The notes beneath the pieces were generated by a model. That model saw only the letters and a list, made by a program, of their open reading frames with translations. It was not told where the DNA came from and did no database searches. From assembly GCA_041395445.1 (NCBI GenBank), contig JAWLAO010000005.1:156244-220243 (forward strand): 64,000 nucleotides of DNA, given 5' to 3'. Shown here piece after piece: positions 47,418 through 57,322 of this stretch (its first letter is position 1; every line of letters begins with the position of its first letter). Origin of the DNA: Gammaproteobacteria bacterium (GTDB taxonomy: Bacteria; Pseudomonadota; Gammaproteobacteria; Xanthomonadales; Marinicellaceae). The translations under genes and the position numbers were made by a program.

Positions 47418-48986
47418 CTAAAACGGCGTCCCAATCCCCAATTCATCACAAAACTTTTGAATGTCCTTATTGATTTCATCCAGTTCTTTGTCCAATTGCT
47501 TTAACTCCATTGAAACGGCTTTTAAGTCCACCGGTTCTTCTTCCTCAAAGGTATCAACATAGCGTGGGATGTTGAGGTTGTAGTCGTTTTCGGCGATCTC
47601 TTCCAAGCTGGCGACATAACTGTATTTGTCTATGATTTTGCGGTTGCGGTAGGTGTCAATAATCAAATCGACATCGTCGTCACGCAGGACGTTTTGGTTG
47701 CCTTCTTTGATAAAGTGATCATCACCACTGGCATCGATAAACACCACTTTATCATCTGGCTGACGGTTCTTTTTCAGTACCAGAATACAAGTCGGTATGG
47801 AGGTGCCGTAAAAGATATTGGCAGGTAATCCAATAACTGCATCCAGTGCGTTCATTTCCTTAATCAGGTACTCACGAATCTCGCTCTCTGCCGCTCCGTG
47901 AAATAACACGCCATGCGGAAATACGGATGCCATGATGCCGTTGTCATCCAGCTGATACAGCATGTGGGTGAGAAAGGCGTAGTCAGCTTTGGTTTTCGGT
48001 GCCAGTCGTCCATAAGGGCTGAAACGGTCGTCGGAGTCGTTGAGCGGATTGGCGCTGCTTTTCCAATGAGCCGAGAATGGCGGATTGGCAACTACGGCTT
48101 CGAACTTTTGTTCGATGTGTTTAGGTTCTTCCAGTGTGTCGGCTTGCTGAATATCAAAATTACGGTAATGCACGCCGTGCAGTATCATGTTCATGCGTGC
48201 CAGATTGTAGGTGGTGCGGTTGAGCTCCTGACCGCAGAATTCTTCCACTTTTGCCTCGCGTGCCACCCGTAGTAATAACGAACCGGAACCGCAGGTCGGA
48301 TCATAAACCGAACGCAAACGCTGTTTGCCGGTGGTGACCAGTTTGGCAAGAATTTTGGAAACCTTTTGTGGTGTATAAAACTCTCCGGCGGATTTGCCGG
48401 CTCCGGCTGCGAATTTAGCGATTAAATATTCGTAAGCATCACCCAGTACATCGGATTCGACGTCTTCCAGTTTGAAATCTATCTTGCTGAGGAAACCGAG
48501 AATTTCCACCACGATGTCGTTGCGCCGCGCGACGGTGCGACCGATTTTATTGGACTGCAAATCGAGGTCTTCGAATAAAGCGTTGAAATCCTCTTCGGAT
48601 TCGGTGTTGCGGGTGCTGTTCTCGATGTGATTTAAAACCGCTTGCAAATCGTCCAGGATGTAGTTGGATTCACCCTCGACCCGGGACTGACCTTTGGCAA
48701 CCAGAACCTGAAACAATTCCGCAGGAGCAAGAGAATAACCGAGTGTGAGAACTGATTCTTCTTCTATCACTTTGAGCGTGTCTGTATCGGTGATTTGGGT
48801 GTATTCGGTGATGTCTTCGCCTTTCAGCAGATCATTGGCGTAAAGATGTTGTTTCTCAGAAAGGTATTTGAAAAAGATGAAGCCAAGAATGTAATCCCGG
48901 TAATCATCGGCACTGATTTTGCCCCGCAGCAAATTGGCAATGCCCCAAAGCTGGGTTTCGAGGTTTTTTTTCTGGTCTTCGGTCAT
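47418..48986 (-). CDS. hsdM: Type I restriction-modification methyltransferase subunit
   Basis: A 522-residue N6-adenine methyltransferase: an N-terminal helical domain (LETQLWGIANLLRGKISADD), SAM-binding motif I DPTCGSGSLLLRVAREA and catalytic motif IV VVANPPFSAHW. With HsdS it methylates host DNA; with HsdR it restricts. Length fits the family and the frame is intact. It heads the island, 149 bases before hsdS, with a clear promoter upstream (49015-49043). With hsdS nonsense-mutated it may be inactive now. Confidence 0.97.
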   Translation of the reverse strand: MTEDQKKNLETQLWGIANLLRGKISADDYRDYILGFIFFKYLSEKQHLYANDLLKGEDITEYTQITDTDTLKVIEEESVLTLGYSLAPAELFQVLVAKGQSRVEGESNYILDDLQAVLNHIENSTRNTESEEDFNALFEDLDLQSNKIGRTVARRNDIVVEILGFLSKIDFKLEDVESDVLGDAYEYLIAKFAAGAGKSAGEFYTPQKVSKILAKLVTTGKQRLRSVYDPTCGSGSLLLRVAREAKVEEFCGQELNRTTYNLARMNMILHGVHYRNFDIQQADTLEEPKHIEQKFEAVVANPPFSAHWKSSANPLNDSDDRFSPYGRLAPKTKADYAFLTHMLYQLDDNGIMASVFPHGVLFHGAAESEIREYLIKEMNALDAVIGLPANIFYGTSIPTCILVLKKNRQPDDKVVFIDASGDDHFIKEGNQNVLRDDDVDLIIDTYRNRKIIDKYSYVASLEEIAENDYNLNIPRYVDTFEEEEPVDLKAVSMELKQLDKELDEINKDIQKFCDELGIGTPF

Positions 48987-49014
48987 GGGTTACTTAACTT
49001 TTTGTCTTTCCAAT

Positions 49015-49043
49015 AATATACCTTATTCCTCATTAATTTACAA
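49015..49043 (-). promoter_or_regulatory. Sigma70-type promoter of hsdM-hsdS
   Basis: On the minus strand: -35 TTGTAA (49038-49043), 17-base spacer, -10 TATATT (49015-49020). Transcription would start near 49008, leaving a leader of about 20 bases before the hsdM ATG. Confidence 0.6.
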
Positions 49044-49177
49044 AATGGTTTTTAGCTATGTTCGTTTTAAAATTTATTTGTTGGGTGATGATTTTCAGAT
49101 ATTTTTTTTAAATGAGCGTTACTATTATTGTTATTATTTCTAATTTTGCATTAGAATTAGCTGACATTTTTAAACCA

Positions 49178-50953
49178 ATGACCATGAACAATTTTAAGTT
49201 ATTTTCAATTCTTGTTTTATTCCCTTTTTATCTGCTTGCTGATGGAATCAAATCCGATGCTCCAATTAGTAAACCGTATAAAGACAAATTTATGTTTCTG
49301 ATTAATTCAGATCCGCAGATGGGTGATCAATTTACTGAGAAATCAGGTCTGCAGGTTTTGAATGAGTTATTGGAAATGTTTGTTTATGAGACTAATTCAC
49401 GAAAGTTAAAAGATAAACCCGATTTTGTGGTCTGGAATGGTGATTTGGTGTGGGATGCCTATCAAAATGCTTTTGATAATTTCCAAAGGATTGTTGCAAA
49501 AATGAAAATCCCTTCCGTTTTGGTTCATGGCAATCATGATGGGTATGACGATGATCCTAAGTTTCTTAATTTGCAAGAGAATATATCTGGTTATCGACAA
49601 CTCAATTATTCTTTTGATTATGGAAAATGGCACTTTGTAGTGATTTCTGCTCAGGAAAAATATAATAAGGATGAACAAAAAAAAGAGTTGCTTGATTGGC
49701 TTGATGATGACTTAAGAAAGAACAAGGATAAACAGACGATGATGTTCATGCATTATCATATTTTGCCTACCGGACTCAGTCAAATGGAGTTTTATACCTA
49801 TTTTCCGGTGAGTTTTAAAAATAAACTTTTGGACACTATTACAAAATATCAAAATGTCAAATATGTGTTTTCAGGTCATGTGCATATTGGTATCAAAGCT
49901 TCCATAAAAACTGCAAGAACTTACAAAGGAACAAATTTTATCTTGGCTCCAACACCGGTTTTTGCCAGACCATTTGGAGAAGAGTATCCCAAATTTGATG
50001 AAAAAGGCAGCAGATATGACAAAATGGGATTTTATTCTGAAGTGCATGTGAATGGCGATGAAGTAGAAATTGTTGGTAGAAAAATCTACAAAACTCAGAA
50101 AGTGAAATATCCGAAAAAGTTTAAAAAATTTGACGAAAACGAAGATATCAGAGCTTTTGTCCCGGAAGGTCAACTGGAGTATAACGAGAAATTGTTAAAT
50201 GGTGACTTCTCAGATGGTTTAAATCATTGGAAGTCAAGTTGGCGTTACCAAAAGGACAAGAAACCGGCATTTAACAATTATGTTGAAGACGGAAAAAGCA
50301 TCCTGAATTATCAGGCACCTTATGGTTCCTGGACTACTGATGAGTATCTTGAAAACTACCAATCCGTTAAATATATTGAAAATCAATTGTTAAACATTCA
50401 GTTCACTGTTTCTGATAGTAAGCATAAGGGATCCGGTGGATATTTCAGAGTTTTTGCATATAGTAAAGCCGGTGATTTATTGGGAGTATTGCTGATTCAC
50501 TGGGGAACTCAGGAATACAAGGTGAGATTTATGCCACAGTCTTGGGCATATAATGCTTCCGGGGATAGATTAGGGCATCTATGGCTTGACCAAAAGCTAA
50601 AATTGAAAGAAATGCTCAGTTTTAAAATCAATCCGGATTTTAAAAAAGTAAATGAACTTGATATCAATCTGAGCAGTTTATTTAAGGAGTTTGGAGAATC
50701 TGTCAATGTTTCTCAGATAAATCATGTAACAATGGCTTATGGTGTTTGGGGAAGAGTGAATCAACGTGGGAAAAAATTTGCCAGATCATTGCATGTCAAC
50801 AAGATTCAACTGAGTCCAGTTGATGATAAATCAAACTTAATTCCTGCAAATGTCACTTTGAACAACGAACCGATGACAAAGGAAAAAGAATTAGATTTCA
50901 GTTATTTGTACAAGAGCGAAGAATTTAAAAAACGCACCGGTAAGCGTCAATAA
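49178..50953 (+). CDS. Exported metallophosphoesterase-family protein
   Basis: About 591 residues from ATG 49178; the frame is open from 49112, but the signal peptide (NNFKLFSILVLFPFYLLADG) starts here. The calcineurin-like core shows NSDPQMGDQ (degenerate first metal motif), VVWNGDLVWDA, VLVHGNHDGYDDD (GNHD), FMHYHILP and FSGHVHIG (GHxH). The last 250 residues are a separate beta-rich part with LNGDFSDGLNHWKSSWRY, like a carbohydrate-binding-type jelly roll. Likely a periplasmic or secreted phosphodiesterase/phosphatase; substrate unknown. Divergent from hsdM and outside the island. Confidence 0.82.
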   Translation: MTMNNFKLFSILVLFPFYLLADGIKSDAPISKPYKDKFMFLINSDPQMGDQFTEKSGLQVLNELLEMFVYETNSRKLKDKPDFVVWNGDLVWDAYQNAFDNFQRIVAKMKIPSVLVHGNHDGYDDDPKFLNLQENISGYRQLNYSFDYGKWHFVVISAQEKYNKDEQKKELLDWLDDDLRKNKDKQTMMFMHYHILPTGLSQMEFYTYFPVSFKNKLLDTITKYQNVKYVFSGHVHIGIKASIKTARTYKGTNFILAPTPVFARPFGEEYPKFDEKGSRYDKMGFYSEVHVNGDEVEIVGRKIYKTQKVKYPKKFKKFDENEDIRAFVPEGQLEYNEKLLNGDFSDGLNHWKSSWRYQKDKKPAFNNYVEDGKSILNYQAPYGSWTTDEYLENYQSVKYIENQLLNIQFTVSDSKHKGSGGYFRVFAYSKAGDLLGVLLIHWGTQEYKVRFMPQSWAYNASGDRLGHLWLDQKLKLKEMLSFKINPDFKKVNELDINLSSLFKEFGESVNVSQINHVTMAYGVWGRVNQRGKKFARSLHVNKIQLSPVDDKSNLIPANVTLNNEPMTKEKELDFSYLYKSEEFKKRTGKRQ

Positions 50954-50996
50954 TAATAACTCCGCTCAATCATTTGGAACCATCTGATTCTATTTG

Positions 50997-52378
50997 TTAA
51001 TCAACTGGTTTCATTAATGCTGTAACACTCAGTGATGTGAGATTGAGCTTGATATCGTTTTTTCTCATTTCTTTCGGTGCAATTTGTCCGATGATTGCAT
51101 AAACTTTTTCTGGGTCTGCTTTAAAGTTGAACTGTATAGTTTGACTATCTGTTTTCACACTATGTTTGATGAATTTTGTAAATAATTCCGTCTTTTGTTT
51201 TATTTCCATTGGATATTTTCCGACAACTTTCCAGTTGATTCTGCCTTTGTGTTTCTCCAATTTGTAATTGATTGAAATTGAAACATTGCCGGCACCAAAG
51301 TACACAAAATCAGTAAAACAGAAGTTGGCTCTATCGAGTTTTATTGGATTTTTATTGCTTTCATTGGTCCGAAAAGTAATATGATCATCCAGATAAAGTC
51401 TAGTGTTTTTGTTCAGTGAATAAAAAGGATCGAGGTTTCTTCGACTGCTGTATAAATTTTTAACATTATTCAATAAGCGTTTTTTTATAAATTCTGCTGA
51501 TTGTTCCAGACCATTCACTTGAAAAGAGGAGGGTGTTGATTCTTCTGATGGTGATAATACAAAACAACAAGAAGTATAAGGGACACCTTCTATATCCAGA
51601 ATTGCGGCCGAAGCTAACAATTTCTCCATATTTTTGCCACCGACAAGCGGCCTTACGAAGGCTCTGGGGACATTAAGTCTGTTTTCTTCACACCCGGCAT
51701 CAAATATTGGCAGAGTGTTGAGACCTGATTCAATAAACAACTGTTTAAGATAATCAATATCAAACTTATAGTTTCCTTTGTTTGGTATGGTGCTATGGTT
51801 ATACAGGAATTCGGTTGTCATAACATAGACACCATCTTTTTTGAGAACTCTTTTAACTTCTGTTAAATGCTTAATGAAATCTTCTTTGTGCCCGATGTGT
51901 TCGACTGCACATGAGGAGTAACAAAAGTCGAGAGAATTTGACTCGATTTCGATAAGTCTCTCATATCCATTTCTTGAGCTTTTAGATTGTCAAGTCTGGA
52001 ATTTTTCGGTGCATTTCTTTTTAAAAAGTCAATTGGCTGCTCATTCGGATTCATTTTGGCGGTATCCCAGCCGGTATTCCATGAATACAAATCAGTCGCA
52101 AGAAATGATTTTACATAGGGTAAAACATGGTAAATTAATGGCTCTTTACCTGCTCCAAATGATGCTCCTACAGAATTACCATCCAATTTCCCTTGTTGGA
52201 TTAAATTTATAAATATCGCTACAAATTCCCATTGTTTGCGATGATATGAAGCATTGCCGGAAAAAATGTTTTCCAATACATATTTAAACTCCTGTTTTGA
52301 CCAATCTTCAGCGGCGCATGTTTTTTGCCAGTTATGAGTGATGTTGATTTTTGAGTCTAATTGTTTAATTTCTGACAT
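50997..52378 (-). pseudogene. Class I SAM-dependent methyltransferase-like gene, single-base frameshift
   Basis: From ATG 52378 the frame reads DGNSVGASFGAGKEPLIYHV (SAM-binding loop, VGxSxGxGKEP) and ATDLY, then ends at 51863. Shifting one base near 51945-51955 continues ESNSLDFCYSSCAVEHIGHK and VKRVLKKDGVYVMTTEF, a typical class I methyltransferase end of the core, then about 270 further residues to 50997. The total of 1,382 bases is one short of 461 codons. The intact protein would have about 460 residues, with a C-terminal beta-rich domain I do not recognise. It lies downstream of the FkbM gene. Confidence 0.78.
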
Positions 52379-52388
52379 AATTACCCTT

Positions 52389-53198
52389 TTATTTCTTATA
52401 ACCTTTTAAAATAATGTTCCCATGACGAGTATTTATTAATTTTTGTTTATCTATTTTATTGGCAACACCTACTTTAGCTAACAACTCAATGGATTCAAAG
52501 GAGTCATACAAATAGTCAACATATTTGTCAAAATCATAGCCTCTGCTTTTGACGAATCTTGGTGACCATTCGGCAATGATAGTGCAATAAGGGTTATTTT
52601 CTAAAATATGGGTTGCACCTTCTAGTATAAAAGGTTCTGATCCTTCCGTATCTATTTTAATGACTGATATTTTTTCATTGTTATTTTCCAGAATTTTATC
52701 GAGTTTTTGGAGTTTGACTACAGTTTTGTTATCGTTTAAATTTACTTTTTCATGCGTTACTAGACGTCCGCCTCCGTGTTCAGCTGTATCCCATGTTAGT
52801 TCCAGCTCTCCATCTGAATTAAAAGCAGCAATGTTGATGGTTTCACATCGTTTTCCAAAAGAGTTAACTGATACAGAAGTCTGCATCATGTCATAAATGA
52901 CAGGATTGGGCTCCAATGCGTAAACTTTGCCTTTAGGACCAACAATCTTGCATCCTAAGAGTGTGAAGTAACCAATGTTAGCTCCTACATCAACAAATAC
53001 TTCATCAGAGTTAAGATGCTCATTTATTGCCCACGCAACTGCTTTTTCATAGACTCCATGGGAGATTATTTTTAAGTGCTGGTTATTTCTGGTATCAATT
53101 AAAATTCGGCAACCATAATTAGTCACGGTCACGGCTCTGAAATTACCTAAATAGGCATAATTGACGACGTCTCTATTAAAGTTAAACATGTTTTCCAT
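52389..53198 (-). CDS. FkbM-family methyltransferase
   Basis: A 269-residue protein with the SAM-binding VFVDVGANIGYFTLLG (about 88-103), YALEPNP, and the FkbM-type ISVIKIDTEGSEPFILEGA. FkbM enzymes O-methylate sugars or polyketides; in bacteria they often sit in glycan or surface-polysaccharide loci. It lies 10 bases before the broken methyltransferase gene in the same operon and divergent from a sulfotransferase, hinting at surface-glycan decoration. An alternative start three codons in is possible. Confidence 0.88.
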   Translation of the reverse strand: MENMFNFNRDVVNYAYLGNFRAVTVTNYGCRILIDTRNNQHLKIISHGVYEKAVAWAINEHLNSDEVFVDVGANIGYFTLLGCKIVGPKGKVYALEPNPVIYDMMQTSVSVNSFGKRCETINIAAFNSDGELELTWDTAEHGGGRLVTHEKVNLNDNKTVVKLQKLDKILENNNEKISVIKIDTEGSEPFILEGATHILENNPYCTIIAEWSPRFVKSRGYDFDKYVDYLYDSFESIELLAKVGVANKIDKQKLINTRHGNIILKGYKK

Positions 53199-53390
53199 AG
53201 GATTTTGTTTGATGATGGTTGTTATGATAAATAATTAATTGCGGAGTGTATCGTACACTATTTTATTTTAAGTTGTGAATCTAATTATCATAATTGCATA
53301 ATCAATTATAGGATTGAACATGAGGTTGTTCTTATAAAACAAATAAGAATCAGTTAAAATACGCTAAATTTCAAAAATAATAATTAGTTA

Positions 53391-54365
53391 ATGAATTCTA
53401 AACCAAAACAGTATGAAATTAATTCTGTTGACATTGAAAATTGGTTTGCTCTCCCAATAGAAGAGAGAAATCGTCTCAATAATGAAATAATTGATGAAGT
53501 CATATTACCTTGGAGGGTGATGGTTCGACGTTCAAAAAAACATCCTTTGCCTGGTCTGGCAGGGTTTCATTTAGTGTTCTTCCATATTCCAAAGACCGGT
53601 GGAACTACTTTAGATTACCTAACGGCAAAAAATTATCGAATTGATTATGTGTATCAGGTTAATGCTCCCGCATTCGATCAACATGTTGCCGGAGTTTATA
53701 AAAACAATCAGATGTTTAGAGTTTTGATGGGTCATTATGAGTTGAATGATTATTTTTACCAACTTTTTGATAGACCTAAAATGGCTCAATTTACTATGCT
53801 GCGTGAGCCGGTTAGTCGAGTAATTTCCTATTATGATTACTTACGCACTTCGCCAAATCATCCAAAATATAATATTGCAAAGGATTTGAGCTTAGAGGAA
53901 TTTGTAATCAATCCTGAAATTGATGAAATGCCAAATGGTCAATCGTTTCGCATTCTTGGGCTTCTGAGAGACAGCACTTGGAAAAAAGTAAAAAAATCTG
54001 AACAACAGTTGATAGATGAATCTAAATTTCAGCTTGAAAAAAGATTCACGTTGTTTGGACTAACAGAAATGTATGATCATTTCTTGTTGATGGCACAAAG
54101 AGGTTTGGGTTGGAAAGATATATTTTACAAGAGAATGAACTCTTCCAAAGTCAAAACAGATAAATCCACAGTTTCTGATGATACTATTCAATTGATTAAA
54201 AAACAGAACAGAGTTGATGTTGAATTGTATGATTTTGCTAAACAGTTGTTTATGAAGAGATTTGAGCAAATGGGCTTGACCGAAAAAATGGTTGAAACTT
54301 ATAGAGAAAATAACAAAAAATATACTGACTTATTGAACACACAAGTTCAGAGTACAATTGCCTAA
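53391..54365 (+). CDS. Sulfotransferase-family protein (P-loop)
   Basis: A 324-residue protein with the PAPS-binding 5' loop VFFHIPKTGGTTLDYL (about 62-77) and the 3' site TMLREPVSRVISYYDYLR. The SGHxxxxx-like segment LMGHYELNDYFYQLF follows. It resembles the heparan/uronosyl-type sulfotransferases that modify sugars. It heads a two-gene unit with an ABC-like membrane protein; the 192-base divergent gap before it (53199-53390) is AT-rich with no feature I can support. Confidence 0.85.
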   Translation: MNSKPKQYEINSVDIENWFALPIEERNRLNNEIIDEVILPWRVMVRRSKKHPLPGLAGFHLVFFHIPKTGGTTLDYLTAKNYRIDYVYQVNAPAFDQHVAGVYKNNQMFRVLMGHYELNDYFYQLFDRPKMAQFTMLREPVSRVISYYDYLRTSPNHPKYNIAKDLSLEEFVINPEIDEMPNGQSFRILGLLRDSTWKKVKKSEQQLIDESKFQLEKRFTLFGLTEMYDHFLLMAQRGLGWKDIFYKRMNSSKVKTDKSTVSDDTIQLIKKQNRVDVELYDFAKQLFMKRFEQMGLTEKMVETYRENNKKYTDLLNTQVQSTIA

Positions 54366-54366
54366 A

Positions 54367-55809
54367 ATGCACTTAATTTCCGTCAGAAAACAATTTTTGA
54401 ATTATAGTAATTTATTTAAGCAAATGTTTAGTGATTACTATCAACAGGAAAAGTATAATTTTTGGCTTGTTCAATTTCTGATGGCGATATCCACCATCTC
54501 CGGAATATTCTGGATCAGCGGATTGATAGTTGGGTTAAGTAGCTATCAAAATATTATTGAAGAACTATCAATTAAACAACAATTGCTTTCATGGCTATTT
54601 AGCCTTGATGTCTGGCAGTGGTTATTGATTCTAGTAATTAGTGGTTTGTTGTCAGCTTTCACATTTATCGCATCCATCAAAGTTGGGGTTAATTCCTCTC
54701 TCAAGTATCAAAAGTATTTAGCATTCCGTTGTTTAAATATAATTTCAGATAAAAACCATCAACATTGGATAAATACATTTCAAGGAATGCATCGTCAAAA
54801 CTTGCAAAGAATTTTAAGGCAAGGAGTTCAATTGTCAGGTTTGGTTTTAAGAAGAGTCAGTCGTGCATTTATTTCGCTGTTGATTTTCTTTGCTGCAATT
54901 GTTTTTCTATGGATATTGGATTTTCAGTTATTGTTGTTGTTATTCCCATTGTCAATAATATATTTGATAGTTCTCTATTATATCAACCGACATGCATCAC
55001 GAGTTTCTACTGAGATGAATCATTTACAGCCTGATTTTATCAATAAATTCAGACAACTAATTGAAAATTTATTGAATGACAAAATTCACTTGAGTGACGG
55101 TGATTTTGAAAATAAGTTTCATGATTCTCAATATATGAAAATGGCGAAATTAAAATACCAAAGGCGCCTTGTTGATATGCATGTGGTTTGGTTAAATTCT
55201 ATTTTTTTGATTTTAGGTGTCGCAGCTATTGTCATATATTTTGTATATCTAAACTCAGCGGAAAGAGTTGACTGGGGACATTTATTGTTTTTTTTAATCG
55301 CATTGAAATATGCGATTGACAGTTTGCAACAAGTTTCATCAGCATCAGTAGCCTTTAGTCGTTTCATGCCTGAAATATCACCGGTTTATCAATTATTGGA
55401 TATAAATGAGAATGAAGATATACCTGTAAAAGAGATTAAAGAAAGAAACTCAGTTATTTATATTGACTCCAGATATTTTGAAGAATTTGAGCAAAGATAT
55501 TTTTTCCAGTCATTGAAGTTCTCAGGAGAGTTTGTTTCTATTGATGAAATTAAAAAACAAGGCATACAAAACTGGTTTAAAAAAAATATTAACACAAATT
55601 CTCCAGTGGTGATTTATGAAAACAGACTTGAGAAGTTAAAGACATTTCTGAATTCAAATCGAGAAAAAATGTTAGATGGGTTATTTAGCTATTATAGCTA
55701 CACATTTGATAATATTGGCATTCAGCCAATAAAACTTGATGAGTTGCTGAATTATAAAAGGCAAAAATCATTTGATGACATGATTGATGATTTGGAGGAT
55801 ATTGGTTAA
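54367..55809 (+). CDS. ABC-exporter-like membrane domain without ATPase
   Basis: A 480-residue protein whose first 340 residues form five or six membrane segments in the pattern of an ABC exporter membrane domain (WISGLIVGL, LLSAFTFIASIKVGVN, RQGVQLSGLVLRRVSRAF, LILGVAAIVIYF, then VSSASVAFSRFMPEI). No Walker A, signature or Walker B motif follows; the last 120 residues are a small soluble domain. A TTG at 54358 is also in frame but ATG 54367 is preferred. It starts 1 base after the sulfotransferase stop, so the two are coupled. Function unknown. Confidence 0.65.
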   Translation: MHLISVRKQFLNYSNLFKQMFSDYYQQEKYNFWLVQFLMAISTISGIFWISGLIVGLSSYQNIIEELSIKQQLLSWLFSLDVWQWLLILVISGLLSAFTFIASIKVGVNSSLKYQKYLAFRCLNIISDKNHQHWINTFQGMHRQNLQRILRQGVQLSGLVLRRVSRAFISLLIFFAAIVFLWILDFQLLLLLFPLSIIYLIVLYYINRHASRVSTEMNHLQPDFINKFRQLIENLLNDKIHLSDGDFENKFHDSQYMKMAKLKYQRRLVDMHVVWLNSIFLILGVAAIVIYFVYLNSAERVDWGHLLFFLIALKYAIDSLQQVSSASVAFSRFMPEISPVYQLLDINENEDIPVKEIKERNSVIYIDSRYFEEFEQRYFFQSLKFSGEFVSIDEIKKQGIQNWFKKNINTNSPVVIYENRLEKLKTFLNSNREKMLDGLFSYYSYTFDNIGIQPIKLDELLNYKRQKSFDDMIDDLEDIG

Positions 55810-55814
55810 TTTTT

Positions 55815-56225
55815 ATGAAAAAAACATATGAAAACAATTTCAGATACCGCGTTTATTACGAACACACCGATGGTGGTGGTGTGGTTTATCACTCCAGATA
55901 TTTGAACTTTTTTGAGCGTGCGCGGACTGATTGGTTAAGAGAACGTGGAATTATCCAGTCAGTATGGCAGAAAGAACATAATTTAGTCTATGTGGTAACA
56001 AAAGCAGAAATTCAATTTAAAAAACCCGCTCGCATGGATGATTCGTTAACAGTGAGTTGTGAAATGACAAAATTACGAAGAGCCAGTGTGGAGTTTTATC
56101 AGGAAATGCATAATCAGGATGGAGTATTACTTGCAACTGTTAGGTTAACCGCAGCTTGTCTTTATGCGGATAGCTTTGCTGTCAGAAGTATTCCACAACA
56201 ATTAACAGAGGATTTAAGTCAGTGA
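55815..56225 (+). CDS. ybgC: Tol-Pal-associated acyl-CoA thioesterase YbgC
   Basis: A 136-residue hot-dog-fold thioesterase. The 4-hydroxybenzoyl-CoA thioesterase-type active-site segment YYEHTDGGGVVYHSRYLNF (Asp and His region) and FFERARTDWLRERG are present. It is the usual first gene of the tol-pal cluster and its stop overlaps the tolQ start by 4 bases. It may act on phospholipid-related acyl-CoA or acyl-ACP at the inner membrane. Confidence 0.95.
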   Translation: MKKTYENNFRYRVYYEHTDGGGVVYHSRYLNFFERARTDWLRERGIIQSVWQKEHNLVYVVTKAEIQFKKPARMDDSLTVSCEMTKLRRASVEFYQEMHNQDGVLLATVRLTAACLYADSFAVRSIPQQLTEDLSQ

Positions 56226-56893
56226 ATCAAGATTTTAATTTTATCGAACTTGTAATGAATGCCAGTTTACCGGTAAAAGGCGTGATGTTATTGCTGGTGA
56301 TGGCCGTAGTAGCATCGTGGTGGATTATTTTTGCCAAATGGATGAGTTTGAAACAAGCCAGTATTTCTGCAAAAAAGTTCGAAGAAACATTTTGGTCCGG
56401 TGTGGACTTGCATCGTTTGTATGAAAAGTTAAGCAAAGAAAAAGGCAAATCCTCTGGGATGGAGCAAATCTTCGAATCCGGTTTTCGTGAGTTTTTACGC
56501 ACCAGAAAAATGTCGCAATCAGATGCCAAAGCAACAGAGTCAGCCGATCGTTCCATGCGAATTGCTTTAAATCGTGAAATTGATGTACTCGAAAGCCATT
56601 TGCCTTTTTTGGCAACAATTGGTTCAATCAGTCCATATATAGGCTTGTTCGGAACAGTTATAGGCATAATGATATCATTTCATGCACTTTCAAATGTCAC
56701 GCAAGCAACGATTGCATTGGTTGCACCAGGGATTTCAGAGGCACTGATTGCAACAGCTATGGGCTTGTTTGCAGCAATTCCGGCGGTTGTTTTCTATAAT
56801 AAATTCAATGCAAGAGTTGAGCGTTTATACAATCAATACGATATTTTCAAGGAAGAATTCTCCAGCATTCTTCATCGACAAACCGGAAGTTAA
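56222..56893 (+). CDS. tolQ: Tol-Pal system protein TolQ
   Basis: A 223-residue inner-membrane protein with three membrane segments (about 16-38, 130-155, 165-190) of the MotA/TolQ/ExbB family; landmarks are FLATIGSISPYIGLFGTVIG and GISEALIATAMGLFAAIPA. With TolR it forms the proton-driven motor that energises TolA during division and outer-membrane constriction. Start GTG overlaps the ybgC stop. Confidence 0.96.
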   Translation: MNQDFNFIELVMNASLPVKGVMLLLVMAVVASWWIIFAKWMSLKQASISAKKFEETFWSGVDLHRLYEKLSKEKGKSSGMEQIFESGFREFLRTRKMSQSDAKATESADRSMRIALNREIDVLESHLPFLATIGSISPYIGLFGTVIGIMISFHALSNVTQATIALVAPGISEALIATAMGLFAAIPAVVFYNKFNARVERLYNQYDIFKEEFSSILHRQTGS

Positions 56894-56895
56894 CG

Positions 56896-57312
56896 ATGCG
56901 TAGAAAAAGAAAAGCCGTTGCTGAAATCAATGTGGTTCCCTATATTGATGTGACGCTGGTGCTATTGATCATTTTCATGATTACGACACCGTTACTTAAT
57001 CTCGGGGTTGATGTCAGTTTACCGGAATCCAATGCCAATACTGTTACTATTGAAACTGAGCCTGTTATTATCAATATTGACGAACAAGGTAAAATGTACT
57101 TAAGCATTGGCGGTGAATTCGAAAGCATTGATGAGGAGCAACTCCAAATCAAGCTGGCTGCTTTTATTCGTGCCAATAAAGATATGCCAATACTGATTGG
57201 AGCAGATAGAAAAGTGGATTATGGTCGTGCCTATGAAGCGATGGTCGTGGCTCAACAAGCCGGTGCGGATAAAGTTGGTTTGATTTCTGACCCTGTTTCC
57301 ATGGAAAAATAA
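56896..57312 (+). CDS. tolR: Tol-Pal system protein TolR
   Basis: A 138-residue ExbD/TolR protein: cytoplasmic N-terminus MRRKRKAVAEINVVPYIDVT with the essential membrane Asp in YIDVTLVLLIIFM, then a periplasmic domain ending KVDYGRAYEAMVVAQQAGAD. Works with TolQ. It starts 2 bases after tolQ. Confidence 0.96.
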   Translation: MRRKRKAVAEINVVPYIDVTLVLLIIFMITTPLLNLGVDVSLPESNANTVTIETEPVIINIDEQGKMYLSIGGEFESIDEEQLQIKLAAFIRANKDMPILIGADRKVDYGRAYEAMVVAQQAGADKVGLISDPVSMEK

Positions 57313-57322
57313 TTAAACGAGA

